From Cystobasidium ongulense (Eukaryota > Basidiomycota > Cystobasidiomycetes > Cystobasidiales > Cystobasidiaceae), in contig BQUP01000004.1 of NCBI GenBank assembly GCA_022835595.1, forward strand, positions 496,001 to 560,000: a stretch of 64,000 nt of DNA. The letters run 5' to 3'. A model generated the notes under the pieces. It saw only the letters and a program-made list of their open reading frames with translations. It ran no database searches and was not told the origin of the DNA. Shown here one piece after another: positions 1-11,686 of the stretch. Position 1 is the stretch's first letter; the number at the start of each line of letters is the position of its first letter. The translations under genes were made by a program, and so were the position numbers.

Positions 1-299
1 ACCAACTTCTGCTCTTCGTGTATTGTTGCAGAATACAGGATCTCCGACGGCTTGACATCCTCGAGCCAGGTGGAGGCGAGGGTTTCACGCCGACTCTCAA
101 CTGCATCTTGGATTGGCGCGTCTGAAGTGGCTTGCAAGTAGGTGGATGGCGAGTCTGACGAGGAGGAGAGGTAGTAGTGTCGCTGTAGGACAGAAGTGGA
201 CAATGTCGCTGGTGGAAGAGTGACATCCGCAGACGAGAGCAGCAGAGGCAGAATTGAGACCACGAAAGGCAGCGGCGACGGGATATCTTGGCCGACCAT
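1..299 (-). CDS. Unknown protein, N-terminal part only (gene runs off the left edge)
   Basis: On the minus strand an ATG at 299-297 opens a frame that stays open to the window edge, giving about 99 residues. It starts MVGQDIPSPLPFVVSILPLL and has a hydrophobic stretch at about residues 8-22 that could be a signal peptide ending near SSADV. A Ser-rich segment and then an acidic, hydrophilic region with many E, S and R follow. I do not recognise a family. The uninterrupted frame, the plausible signal peptide and the absence of an equally long frame on the other strand suggest a real gene. Its role is unknown; entry into the secretory pathway is an inference from the N-terminus only. Confidence 0.5.
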   Translation of the reverse strand, partial: MVGQDIPSPLPFVVSILPLLLSSADVTLPPATLSTSVLQRHYYLSSSSDSPSTYLQATSDAPIQDAVESRRETLASTWLEDVKPSEILYSATIHEEQKL

Positions 300-1224
300 G
301 GTGAAGATCCCACTACGAAGTGAGCATGCGGTTGGAAGAGTGCTGGATAGCTGCAGTGAACTAGTGAACAATGCTTGTAAATGTTTGGAAAGAGAGAAAG
401 TCAGACAGTCCAGTCCGGCTTTGCATAAAATTGGGTCCCCGCGGACGGGGCAGGCCTGCATATAGCCGACAAGACGGAAGCGATTGACCTGGCGAGGCTG
501 GCAATGCATAGATACGTATACTCCATGTTGTTGCACACTACTTCGGCTTCTCACTATAAATGCTCTGCCTTGCACGCAGTGCGGCTAGAAGATGAAGACT
601 ATCAACTACTCGGACAAAGTCGATCGAACATCAAAGAGTTTCGGAGAAGCAAGGTGCACGGCAATGTAGAATCCAGGAGAGCACAGTAGTGACACACAAG
701 ACAATTGCCGGAAAGTCAAAGTGAACATTCGATAGACCTGGAAGCCAGAGGCGTCTCTTCGCTTTCAATCGCCATTTTTCTGAAGGTCCCCAAAGCTTTC
801 CCACGGCTATCAAATTGTTGCACTGCGAATTCTTTCAGGGTGACAAGATACAGTAAACCTCGCAATTGAGTAACCTTGATGCGTCGAGCTACCATCAGCA
901 GAGGAACACGCTCAAGTCAGGACCGAATACCTCAGCTTTACACAACTCTTTCATTCGAACTTGGCGGCAATCTGGTCCCGCCGATTGCCGAAGTGCACGT
1001 GACCTTGACGGATTATCTTTTACGCTTGTCCTTTTGAAACCAACGCAAGCAATTCCCATGCATGAAGATAACTTACATGTTGGGCTTAAACGCATCCTAT
1101 CTGGAAACAACTCTCGCCTAGCCGCCCTTCGTCCACCTTAGCTGCTGATAACCCCATCATTCGGTATTTCAAGGCAAATCCACCTGAAGTGTCACCTGAC
1201 CATATATAGGTCTCTCAAACAACT
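300..1224. other. Intergenic region, divergent promoters
   Basis: This lies between the start of the left-edge gene (minus) and the start of the acyl-CoA synthetase (plus), so it should hold both promoters. A TATA-like CATATATAGG lies about 25 bases before the synthetase ATG. Short frames here overlap each other on both strands and look random. Confidence 0.5.
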
Positions 1225-3837
1225 ATGCCAATCCTCGCAGGCAACAAGCCGTCCTTTCCAATCTCTCCAGATAATCTGGCCAATTTCTTGCTCTCAGACC
1301 CATTCCGTTCAGAATCGGAGTATATCGTTAAAGCGCCCAAGTCGAACGGCAACCACTCCATCCCCGGACGCGTCTTGCCTCAAAAAGCTGCGTTTGTAGA
1401 CGCTAATACCGGTGAGTAGCTTTTATGGCAGTCATGGGCAAAATAGCTGATCCAGTTCTTTGTAAATCTCGCAGCGGCACAAGTCAGCCATGGTCGGCTA
1501 CGACAAGATGTACGCAGGATAGCACATAGTCTGCGATATCGATTAGACCTCCACCCCACCCCCACAAATACGAGCAGCAAACGAAAATCATTGCTGTCCC
1601 CGATAGTCTTGCTGCATCTGCCCAATTCTATCCAGTTTCCAGTGATAGAGCTCGGTATCTGGGCAGCTGGCTTGACAGTGTGAGCGTCTTCACGCTTCGT
1701 AATGAGGCGCCGAGAGCTTTATCTGACCCTTCGTTGGTGCCGATAGAACATCAGCCAATCCAGCTCTCAAACCTGCCGAGATCATCTATATCATCGAAGC
1801 ATGTCGACCAGCGCTCATCATCACTTCCGCCGGCAAGGATGGTCTAGGTGTCATTGAACAAGCTCTTCAGGGTCTCTCAGATCCACAGCTACGCGCATCT
1901 TTAACATTACAAAAGGTCTTCACAGTAGATCCATCAGCTGGAGACTACGGAACAAACGAAACTGGCACAGTCGCCCATGCCTCGGCTACTAGCTGCTCAA
2001 GCAAAGCCAGAGACTGGAAATGGCTTCTTGGAAAAGAAAGTTTTACAATTGAGCCTTATCAAGGTGATGAGAGTGAACGAAGAGCTGCTATCATTATTTG
2101 GAGTTCTGGAACAAGTGGGAAAAGTAAAGGAGTTGTTCTGAGCCATCGTGCTATGGTATCTAACCTCCAAATGACGTGGTACAGTAGGTTATCTTGTCAA
2201 ACAGTGCTCATTTGGCTGTATCTTCTGCTAATGCGCATGGCATCACAGACACACTCGTGCTAAGCGACAAGGAAGTAAGCCGTCAACCTTCTACCCCATG
2301 CATTCGCTATAACTGACATCCATATGTTTTCGAAGAACTTCCTGGCTTTCGTGCCATTCTTCCATATTTTCGGGCTAATGAATGTAATGATGATGTCCAT
2401 CGCGATTGGTGCATCCACGATATGCATGAGCAAAGTACGTCGCGCTGTCTGTGCTGAGCACCGCCTGCATTCAGCTTGCTGACCGGTTACACGACGATAT
2501 GCAGTTCGATCCCAAAGCATTCCTATCACATATTCAGAATTACCGTATTACGCATCTACATATGGCCCCACCTATTGCTGTCTTCCTGGCTAAATCACCA
2601 CTCGCTGAAGGAATAGACTTCTCATCTGTAACGGGCGCAACTTCTGGTGGTGCTCCTATGGGCGTTCCTGTCATTGAGGCTGTGTACAACAGGTCAGCCA
2701 AGACCTGTGCATCTTTGATTGATGCCAGCGCGCTGACCCTGCCTTTTCCTGTGTAGAGTGAAAGTCCTGGTCAAGCTTTCTTACGGTGAGCTATAAAGCT
2801 TGACCATTTCCGTTGTGTACCGTACGGACAGTCAGCTGATGCGACTGTTGTACAAAGGCATTTCCGAAACGGCAGGGGGTATATCGAGCATAAAAGCTTC
2901 AACATTCGAAGAATATCTACCTTTCATCGGCAATACAGGGGTGGCTTATGAGGGCACAGAGATCAAAATACTGTCAACGGATGGTGCAAACAAAGGTTAG
3001 CACAAATTCAATTCAAGGCTTTACCTGAGTGGGCTATGTCTGACTGTTTCAGGTGGGCGTAGAACTAGACATTGGCGAGACTGGCGAATTCTTGGTTCGC
3101 AGTCCAAGTCTCATGAGCGAATATCTTGGCAACGCTAGTGCTACGGCCGAAGCTTTGGATGACGATGGCTGGTACCACACTGGCGATATTGGCTATGTCG
3201 ACAAGTACGGGCAGCTGTACATCACTGACCGATTGAAGGAAGTCATCAAGGTGAAAGGGTGAGGAATGTCTTTGCCATCGCAACGGGAATAGGGAGATAC
3301 TGAATGACTTTTCGTTGACTAGGTTCCAAGTGGCCCCAGCTGAACTTGAAGCTTATCTAGCTGGACACGCCGAAGTCGCAGATGCAGGTGTGACTGCCGT
3401 GTATTCCGAAGAAGAAGCGACAGAATATCCAATAGCATACATTGTTCCACGTGATACTTCAATCATGGAGGCTTCTCGTCGACTTGGAGCGGCATGTTCT
3501 GAGGGTACAGCTCTGGCTCACCAGCTTCGAGCGTTTATCGAGGAGAAGACGATCTCGTACAAGTGGTGGGTAGAGACCGCCTACTTGATGAGAAGCATGC
3601 GTCTGATGTTCTGTCCCTTCATTTACAGGCTGAAGGGCGGTATTGTGCTTGTCGAAGCTATTCCCAAGTCACTGTAGGTGCCAATGGAGATCACTCGCTG
3701 GCAGGCACATCAGACTGACTTTGACTCGTCGACTCCCTCTCAACAGGGCCGGCAAGATCCTGAGGAAAGACTTCAAGATCTCTGATGGTTATCGTGTTGT
3801 CTTGTACGAGGCTAAGCAGCGTTCCTCGAAGTTGTGA
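1225..3837 (+). CDS. Peroxisomal AMP-forming acyl-CoA synthetase / 4-coumarate-CoA ligase-like
   Basis: A member of the ANL superfamily, which activates a carboxylic acid with ATP to an acyl-adenylate and then forms the CoA thioester. Start ATG 1225; first exon ends at 1411 before a GTGAGT donor; at least six introns follow. Motifs in order: P-loop-like A3 (SSGTSGKSKGVVLSH, near 2105), A5 (SYGISETAGG, formed by joining exons across the intron at about 2785-2857), A7 (YHTGDIGYVDKYG near 3173), the hinge DRLKEVIKVKGFQVAPAELE split by an intron at about 3260, and the catalytic lysine in GKILRKDF near 3755. The protein ends in SKL, a type 1 peroxisomal targeting signal, so it probably acts in the peroxisome matrix on an aromatic or fatty acid for beta-oxidation. 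The substrate cannot be told from sequence. Membership is secure; the exact exon joins are approximate. Confidence 0.9.
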
Positions 3838-4101
3838 ACAGTTGCAATAGATTCATCGATCTCTCTCACGTGCGAATGCGGTCTCGGCGCACTCCACCAG
3901 CGATAGTCTATGCGATCTGGTATTAATGGACTTGAGACCTTGCGTGTCATATATGTATCTCGTTCAAGCTTGTCTCTTGCATCCAGGTCGCGGAAGAGCA
4001 AGCCCGATCACGCTGTTCGCGCAGCCACCACTCGCGCACCACGTATCTATCTTCTTGCCCATCAGCCTTGATATCAGTGTGACCAGCCAATTCTGTCCAG
4101 C

Positions 4102-5410
4102 ATGTCGTGGCTGCCGTCCTTCTCGCCGGGACTAGATGCAGACATCCTGCTATCCGGTGAGGATGAGCGCAAGATCATGGAGGTTAAAGGCGAGAAGGAG
4201 GGTCGTCGGGAGACGTGTCCAGTTTATTACGACGGCGAGAGCGTCAAAGGCCAGGTGGGTCTCATTGGATAGTCTTGTTCGCATGGATGCGCCTTGCTAC
4301 CTGGTTCGCGGAGAGTCCACAGCTGACTAGAGTACACTTCACCACCACCCGCACAGGTCGTCATTCGAGCAAAGGATGGAAAAGCAGTCAAGCATGATGG
4401 GATCAAGGTCGAATTCGTTGGCAGTATAGGTGCGAACAAACTTACAAGAGGCGCTCTGTCCCTGCGTATGCTGACGAGTCTATCCGCTCCTCACCTGCAC
4501 TTTGCAATGGTACCTTGTATTCGGCTATACACCCGCTATGTTCAATGATTCATACACAAATTCTCCTCAAAACGCATTATTCAGACCTCTTCTACGACCG
4601 AGGTAATCATTATGAATTTCTGTCAATGTCACAAGAGCTTCTAGCAGCCGGTGAACTTCGTGGCGCGCAAACGCTAGATTTCGAGTTCAAGAACGTGGAG
4701 AAGCAATACGAATCATACAATGGAATCAATGTTAAACTTCGTTATTTCGTTCGCGTGTCTATTGCGAAACGGATAGCGGAAGTAGTGAAAGAAAGAGATA
4801 TTTGGGTTCATAGCTTTGTAATGCCACCTGATTCGAATAATAGCATCAAGATGGAGGTTGGAATTGAAGATTGCTTACATATCGAATTCGAGTATAACAA
4901 ATCCAAGTAAGCTTGTACTCGGTAGCTTCTCGTCCTTGCGATTCAGTCTGATTATTGACGCGCACGAATATTGCCACAGATATCATCTCAAAGATGTGAT
5001 AGTCGGCAAGATCTACTTTTTACTGGTGCGGATAAAGATCAAGCACATGGAGCTGTCCATTATACGGCGAGAAACTACGGGGGCGCGTAAGTTCAGACCT
5101 TTGTCAACGGTTTCACAAGAGTCTGAAAGAGACTGACGCTTGTATTTCGCTACTGTCGTTCACAGCACCAAACCAATACAATGAAAGCGAGACAATAACA
5201 AAGTTCGAAATAATGGACGGTGCACCAGTCAGAGGGGAAACTATACCAATCCGACTTTTCCTATCAGGTTTCGACCTTACACCTACATTCCGCGACGTGA
5301 ACAAGAAATTCTCCGCTAGATATTACCTCAATCTAGTCCTCATAGACGAAGAGAATAGACGGTATTTTAAACAACAAGAAGTTACTATCTTCCGCGCAGA
5401 AAGTAATTAG
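4102..5410 (+). CDS. VPS26: Retromer subunit Vps26
   Basis: Arrestin-fold subunit of the Vps26-Vps29-Vps35 retromer, which recycles cargo receptors from endosomes to the Golgi. Start MSWLPSFSPGLDADILLSG at 4102. Landmarks shared with animal and yeast Vps26: YYDGESVKGQ, IKVEFVGSIG, QVEKxYESY-like VEKQYESYNGINVKLRY, NNSIKMEVGIEDCLHIEFEY, YHLKDVIVGKIYFLLVRIKI, FEIMDGAPVRGETIPIRLFL and RRYFKQQE near the end. At least five introns interrupt the frame (for example one after GESVKGQ, and one after NKSK at about 4910). The protein stops a few residues after the RRYFKQQE block, so it lacks the C-terminal tail of the human paralogues. Start chosen because MSW/MSF-type starts are typical and the next ATGs fall inside conserved sequence. 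Confidence 0.96.
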
Positions 5411-5687
5411 CACGTAGTCGTTAGCCTCCCCGACAGGTTTGTAGCGTCTTCCTTTTCTTGTATTTGCAAATGTTTTGGGTTCGCAGTTGAGAAGTTTGTT
5501 GTATGACAAGGAAAATGCTATAATTGGGTTTCGCTTCCTCAAAGGTAAGACGAAGTCTGACGAAAGTCGGTAAAGGTCAATATAGCTACATGGGAACTTA
5601 GAAGTGGGTATTGAACGACTACAGCGGAAGGGTTGCGTAGCGCGAAAAATGAGACACTTTGCGAGTGATGGCAATACCCAACCCTCA

Positions 5688-7137
5688 TCATGAACTGAGG
5701 GCAGGCTTATTGACCTGTACGATGACATGCTCTGGTCTCTCATGAAATCGAAGATTTGAATATTGACCCTTTTTACCAGGTACGATCGGATCTACAGCTT
5801 GCTTTTTGCGCTGTTTCTTCTCCTTCCGCACTGCTGGCTTTTTGTTTGTCTTCTCGTTGCCTTTGTCTTGCTTTGGTGGACACTGGTCAGTATTCATTAC
5901 CACCTCGTTACTGGCGGAGTCTTCCAAATTTGATCCCGCATTAATAGGTGTTTCGGCATCATTTTGTACGGTAGGTGAACCTTCGGATAGAGTATGCGAT
6001 GTTGTAGTTGCGGCACTCGACGGGGTAGCATCTTCTTGCATTATCAGTCCTTCACTGACGTCTAGACCACCCGACTTCAAGGGGTCTACTGCAGGCTGTA
6101 TGGGTGGACAAGGAATGGTTCGTGAAACATTGCACGCCAGACATTTCGTTCGCACGAGATGGACATGAGTGGCAGATGCTGTACGCAAGGCAATGGATTG
6201 AGTGAGAAGGCCAAAGGTCTAGTTGGATAAGCAAAGCTTACGCAGTATCTTGATTCTGCTTGTAACGCCTGGAATAAGCAGGGCGTTACAGTTTCGGCAC
6301 ATAGTTCGTTTGATGACCGGATCCCTGTGTGTTTGGTTTAGCCACAGCCTGTAAAATCGAGCCTTCATCTGGCGTATAGCTAACAATGCTACTCACATTC
6401 TCAACACATTCTTGCGTGCCATCGTACGTATGTCATTCACATAATGACATGCTAGATTTCTGTGCTCTACTTGGGCAGGATGCATGGGGAGATTCTTCCT
6501 CCTTTTGGTACCGACTGTTCCACTACCAGGCGTCTTTTCGTTCGAAGCTTGATTGTATGAAGCACTTCCAACCTCCAAAGGAGCCATCTTGGCTTTAGCT
6601 TGTTTCCTCGCGAAACTTTTACGACGTTTATTGACCTTCACCTTGACTTCTTCCGCTGTCAAGCCTTGATGTTCCCAATACTGACAAAAGCTTCTCTCTA
6701 GCTCTTTCTCCTTTTTAGCGATTGCTCTTGCTCTCATCATTTCACGCATATGTTCACTGAAGGCCTCGTCTGGAGACACCATGTTTGCTACTATTGCAGA
6801 TGCGTCTGACACTGGCTGAGCTGGCTGAGTACCAATGAATGCGCCCGTGTGAGACATCCCTTGTGCTTTTTGAGCAGTATTCGCCTGCTTCTGGCGCTCT
6901 TGCACAGTCTGTGCTGCGCCATTCCGAGTAGTACCTGACGTCGACGCTGTTGGCGTACATAGCGCTCCGCTGACGAGGACTGCAGCTTGATGCAGGAAGT
7001 TCATGCGCTGGATAATTTCTCTATAAGGTGAAGATTCAGATGCATGTCTCATACAGGCATGCTCTGCAACCTCACTTGTTAGGAACAGGCGTCGGCTTGC
7101 CGTTCTGGCCAGGTTCATTGTTCACCTTCTTGCCCAT
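5688..7137 (-). CDS. RPR2: RNase P / RNase MRP subunit, Rpr2/Rpp21 family
   Basis: Zinc-ribbon protein of nuclear RNase P, which trims tRNA 5' ends, and possibly RNase MRP. Start ATG 7137-7135 (MGKKVNNEPGQNGKPTPVPNK), then a GTGAGG...TATAG intron that joins to REIIQRMNFLHQAA, the match to human Rpp21 REAFQRLNFLYQAA. Then come LACHYVNDIRTMARKNVLRM, an intron, DPVIKRTMCRNCNALLIPG, another intron, and TKCLACNVSRTIPC. The CRNC and CLAC pairs are the expected four zinc ligands. Between the helix and the zinc ribbon there is a long insertion (Ala/Gln-rich, then Lys/Arg-rich) not found in human Rpp21, and after the ribbon a long acidic then Lys-rich tail, so the protein is much larger than the usual 150 residues. 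The last few residues are uncertain because a splice donor-like GTAAAA precedes the stop. Confidence 0.88.
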
Positions 7138-7981
7138 GATGGCGGACTGGCGACAGCTGAGACTGCAACAGCAGCTTGGTCAAGCCAATTCCTAGCCAGT
7201 TGATCTTGATGTGGTATCCTATTCCATGCGGTGCTGCCCTCGTCGCCTGTCTTGATGCAATCGCTCAAAAGCAGAACTGCGGATTGTGGAAGTGTGTCAC
7301 TTTTCTTCCTGTCGTTCTTGCTTTCTCTCCAAGCTGGCCTGCAAGAGGCCCGTAGTGAACACATCCCACACTCCTTGAACCAACACCACTCGTCAGCTAC
7401 ACCGCATCACACGCTGTCCAACTTTTCGCAGGTGTGGTTCTGCAGCACCGTCCAACTGCCGTGGCTGTGGACACTGCGGTACGGTCGACTGGAAGTAATT
7501 GCAGGACAACAGCAGCTACACGATACGGCACATCATCTTAGCAAGACAAGTAGACCGCCCCTGTTCCTTGTGCACCAACTCTCCGAGTTCTTGCTGCTGT
7601 TTGATCCAAGCCAACGCGCCTCGTAGTATCGTCAATAAACTGCGGGCAAAGTTTCTGGAGATACTGTCCTAAGCAAGTCAAAGCAGTAAAGCAAGCACAA
7701 AGTACAACTATCTACTTATAGAGCCTTGAAGGCCTGGACACCATCCGATACTCCAAGCTCAACGTTAGAAGCCCGCCTGCTCAACCATCAGTGCACGTCG
7801 CCAGAAGTCCAGATCTCATCAGAATAATAGTGGCTAGACATTACACGCAAGTCAAGGCAGCAAGGTTCCATAGAGCTGCGACATCTCTATCTCTCGACGT
7901 AACTGCAACATAGATATCTCCGCCCGTGCTGGTGTGAGCTATTGAGCGTCCAGCCGCCTTTGCGGTACCTACCAATTCGCA
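7138..7981. other. Divergent promoter region
   Basis: Lies between the RPR2 start (minus) and the NIPA start (plus). Overlapping frames on both strands here (up to about 130 codons on plus) lack family resemblance and start without good context. No further gene is supported. Confidence 0.5.
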
Positions 7982-10903
7982 ATGACATCGACATCAACAT
8001 CAGCATCCATGTCGACAACCATGGACGCTTCGGTGTCTTCAGCATCAATCTCCTCAGTGCTAGCGAGTGCCTCCAGCATATTAGCACAAGCAAGTAGCGC
8101 CTCTGCAAGCGCAGCGAGCGTGATGGCTTCTGCAACTGGCGGAGCGTCTGCGGCGACAGTGCGCCCGCCGAGCTACAAAGTAAGCCGAAACATAGGACAG
8201 GCGCGAGACTGGCATAGAGTAGCATCAATGCCGGTGCTCCAGGTCACAGCGAAAGCTTCTCCTTACGGCTTGACAGCCACAATCGGTTGAACACGTGCCA
8301 CCCTGCCTAGTCTACATCTGCTTAGACGAGGGCTACTCTGGAGCGATCCGCTTACTGACATCTGGTCTTACATTTCAGATTATTGGTGTGGTACTCGCAG
8401 TCACTTCAGGATTATTTATCGGAACGTCCTTCGTCTTCAAGAAAAAGGGGTGGGTCGGCTTGGTCAATTACGTGCTAGAAAGGCCACTTTTGATGCTGAA
8501 AGCCTTGTTAGCCTGATATCAATGCAGAATAAACCTGGATTCGTGGCTGGGGAAGGACACGCATACCTAAAATCCCCAATGTGGTGGACTGGCATGACTC
8601 GTGAGTGAAAGGACTCTTCCTAAAAGGTCTCTTCCTACCTTGAACATGCGACAGCTAAGACATAATATCTTAATCAGTTATGATCATTGGTGAAATCTGC
8701 AACTTTGTTGCTTATGCTTTCACAGATGCAATTCTCGTCACGCCATTAGGAGCATTATCAGTTGTCGTCTGGTATGTGTCTTTGGAGCAAGCTGAACGGC
8801 AAGATAGCTGAAGCTTCCATTTTTGGGGGTTAACAGTGCTGTCTTATCATCTATTTTCCTCAAAGAAAAGCTCACCTTTTTCGGCAAGATCGGGTGTATC
8901 CTATGTATAATCGGTTCGGTTGTTATAGCTCTGAACGGACCAGAATCACAAACGAAAGCTACAATAAGAGAATTTGAGAAACTCTTTCTAGGACCTGGTT
9001 TCTTGGCTTTTGGAAGTATCGTTATTGTAGTTTCGCTTGGCTTGATCTTTTGGGCTGGACCGAGATATGGCAAGAAGAATATGTTGGTCTATGTAAGTTC
9101 GATACACAAGCTGCTACGATGACAACTTCACCATAAGCTGATCCGTCGATTCAACCTCCAGATATCAATTTGTTCTATGATTGGTGGATTATCAGTCGTC
9201 TGTACTAGCGGACTCGGAGCGAGTATTCTTACTTCCATTAATGGCAACAATCAATTTACCTACTGGTTCACCTACTTCATTCTCGTATTCGGTAAACAAT
9301 CCTTCTCTTGCGGTATTGACCTTTGCGGCATGCTGATTCGATGCCTTTGCAGTCGTGGTCACACTCTTGACAGAAATCAACTTCCTCAACAAGGCGTTAG
9401 AGCTATTTAACACTGCTATGGTGACGCCAATCTACTTCGTTCTGTTTACAGGGTGCAGTGAGTTGATCTTCGACCAGAGTAGTCGATGAACACATATACT
9501 GATAATCTATTCTCTTAGCACTCATTTCCGATGTGATCCTCAACAAAGGCTTCAATGCCCCAGCTACGAAGATAGTAACTATGGTGTTCGGCTTCTTCGT
9601 CATTTGCTGCGGTATCACACTTCTACAAATGAGCAAGATTGACCCGAAGGAGCTCGAAAGTCAAGTCAAGCTTGATCGTCGAGATACAATGCTTCTTCGA
9701 GCTGCGACAACAGCAACACGCGCTCCTCGAGATGAAGAAGGAGGTTACGAAAAGGAAAGGAATTTAGATCTAGAAGATCCCGGGATGGATTCGGTCAGAG
9801 GTTTTGTTGGTCTTGCTGGAAGTATACATCGCGCCGTTTCAGCTCGTCGGACGATATCTAGAAGACGACAAAGTCATCTCGGAAGCATACGCGAAGACAG
9901 CCCTTACATCATCGATGAACATGGTAATGTCGTAACGACCATGAATGGTAATGGGAACGGCAGCAAAAGAGTCTCTCACCTTAGTACTAATGGACTGGGA
10001 TACGGAGTCCAACGCCATCAGCTGTATGACGCACCCATGCCTGCGGATGCCCACGACAAGATCTCCCTTTACTCGAAGGCGACGTCACCGATATCCGAGG
10101 ACTTTGCGTACGGCAACAATGACCAGGCAAATATGAAGAGTCCGATTAAGATCAATTTTAGCGAGCAAGTGACGGAGCACTTCTACCCCAAGCAGGGCCA
10201 GAGTGGTGTTGTCATACATCAGCAGCACTCCCTTCACGACAACAGTCAGAGTACACCCAAGCGTGGCCTGTCCGAGTTCGGTCAGCATCTCCAGCCTCGC
10301 CAAACACCTGTTAGGCGCGATACAGGGCAATCGAACAAGACAAATTCGTCTATCATTGATGCATATTCCCCAACTGCGCACCGTTTTATGCCGCCTGAGA
10401 CATCACGTCCAGCTCCTGTAATGCGTATCAATACGATATCATCAGCTGCTACAGCCGGGAGCGGGCGGAGTACAGCAACTGGCGGTGCTACAATAAGATC
10501 AGATAATGACACAAGGTCACTCACTCAGTCTATCATGGAACACTTTGCTTCTGACATGAAATCAGATGCACATACTCCATCAGGACCATCTTCGCGATTT
10601 GGGAGTCCAAAGAGCCCAAGCGGTAGAAGCTTCTTCGGCAGGCATAGAGGAAGAAGAGGTTCAGATGACGAGGAAGAAACTGCTGGATTAGTAGGTCATC
10701 AAGCGGAGATTGCCGGATCACAAAGAGATCGGCTCAATCACTCAGGAAGAGAGAGCGAAGATGAGTTCGGTAGATCAAGTTCAAGCAGGACCTCGGACAA
10801 TGAAGCAGACGAAGAAAGCATGGACAGCACTGGTATTGAGTCGATGGATAGGGAGGAGTATCAAATGCAAGAGCACATGACAGCGCCTCGCCGGCGATTG
10901 TAA
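7982..10903 (+). CDS. NIPA-family magnesium transporter
   Basis: Polytopic membrane protein of the NIPA (DUF803) family, which moves Mg2+ across membranes. Start ATG 7982. The N-terminus is an Ala/Ser/Thr-rich tract of about 65 residues ([20 protein letters not shown] and so on) ending at PPSYK before a GTAAGC donor. Transmembrane exons follow in family order: [124 protein letters not shown] and [20 protein letters not shown] hydrophilic tail of about 430 residues (from about 9630) is Ser/Arg-rich with acidic patches and probably lies in the cytosol; such long tails occur in fungal members. About eight introns. Family assignment is firm; the membrane it sits in is not shown. Confidence 0.92.
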
Positions 10904-11686
10904 AGTATGGGCTCAGAACAAAATTTGCGACTGGCTTAGCGCAACAAACAGCTTGCTTCCTCTGTATCTCATTTTCTTTTATAGCAATCGGCATTAAGCT
11001 ATGAGTCGCATTATATCCCGCTATATCCCTGAGGACCACCATTCTGTATCATTAGCTCGCACACTAGAGGTAAACAAGTTTATGTAGCATCAACCTTGCA
11101 AGGATATATCCTTTTGCATCTGCAACGCCACGCCTTGGGTAGCGGAACATTTCGGGAAACCCTGTAGCCCAGCGCTACATTCTTGCTTATATCTATAATG
11201 CTGATTTTGTTTGCGAGGAGTGAAAGTAACTCGAAATAGACTAATGCCGCGCCGACCAAGCGTCAGACAAAGATAGGTAAAAGCTAGCTACAACGATGAA
11301 ACAGACGGAGAAATTGAATGAATGAGAACATGCTAGGCTGACAAATTAAAAAGAACGAAGAGATGTGGCGGCGTTGCCTGAGTGCAAGAGTATGAGCGGT
11401 ATGAGATATATGAATGTCATGAAAGTATTAAGGTATCGGAAATGGGAGCAGCAATACGAAGGGTATCAAAATAGGTTTGCAGTGATTAAAAAACGAATGA
11501 ATAGAGGCGCTTTGGGAAAAGCGTAGCATGCTGGATGTACGACTCCAACATTCCAATAGCACGCTAGATAGCTGGGTTTGTACCCACGTAGTTCTGGTCG
11601 AGCGCTTTTCAGGAAAAGGGGCAGGGCATAACAAAGTGGTATGGCTCGGTATGACTCGCAAGAGACGACCTTCTGGCCGGACTTGC
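10904..11686. other. Convergent 3' region
   Basis: Between the convergent ends of the NIPA gene and the minus-strand transcription factor. Expected to hold both 3' UTRs. I see no gene, tRNA-like B box or repeat array in it. Confidence 0.5.

Noticed and set aside
5333-5743. 136-codon minus-strand frame overlapping the end of VPS26
   Set aside because: It is a shadow of the VPS26 last exon and the 3' region; VPS26 homology is decisive.
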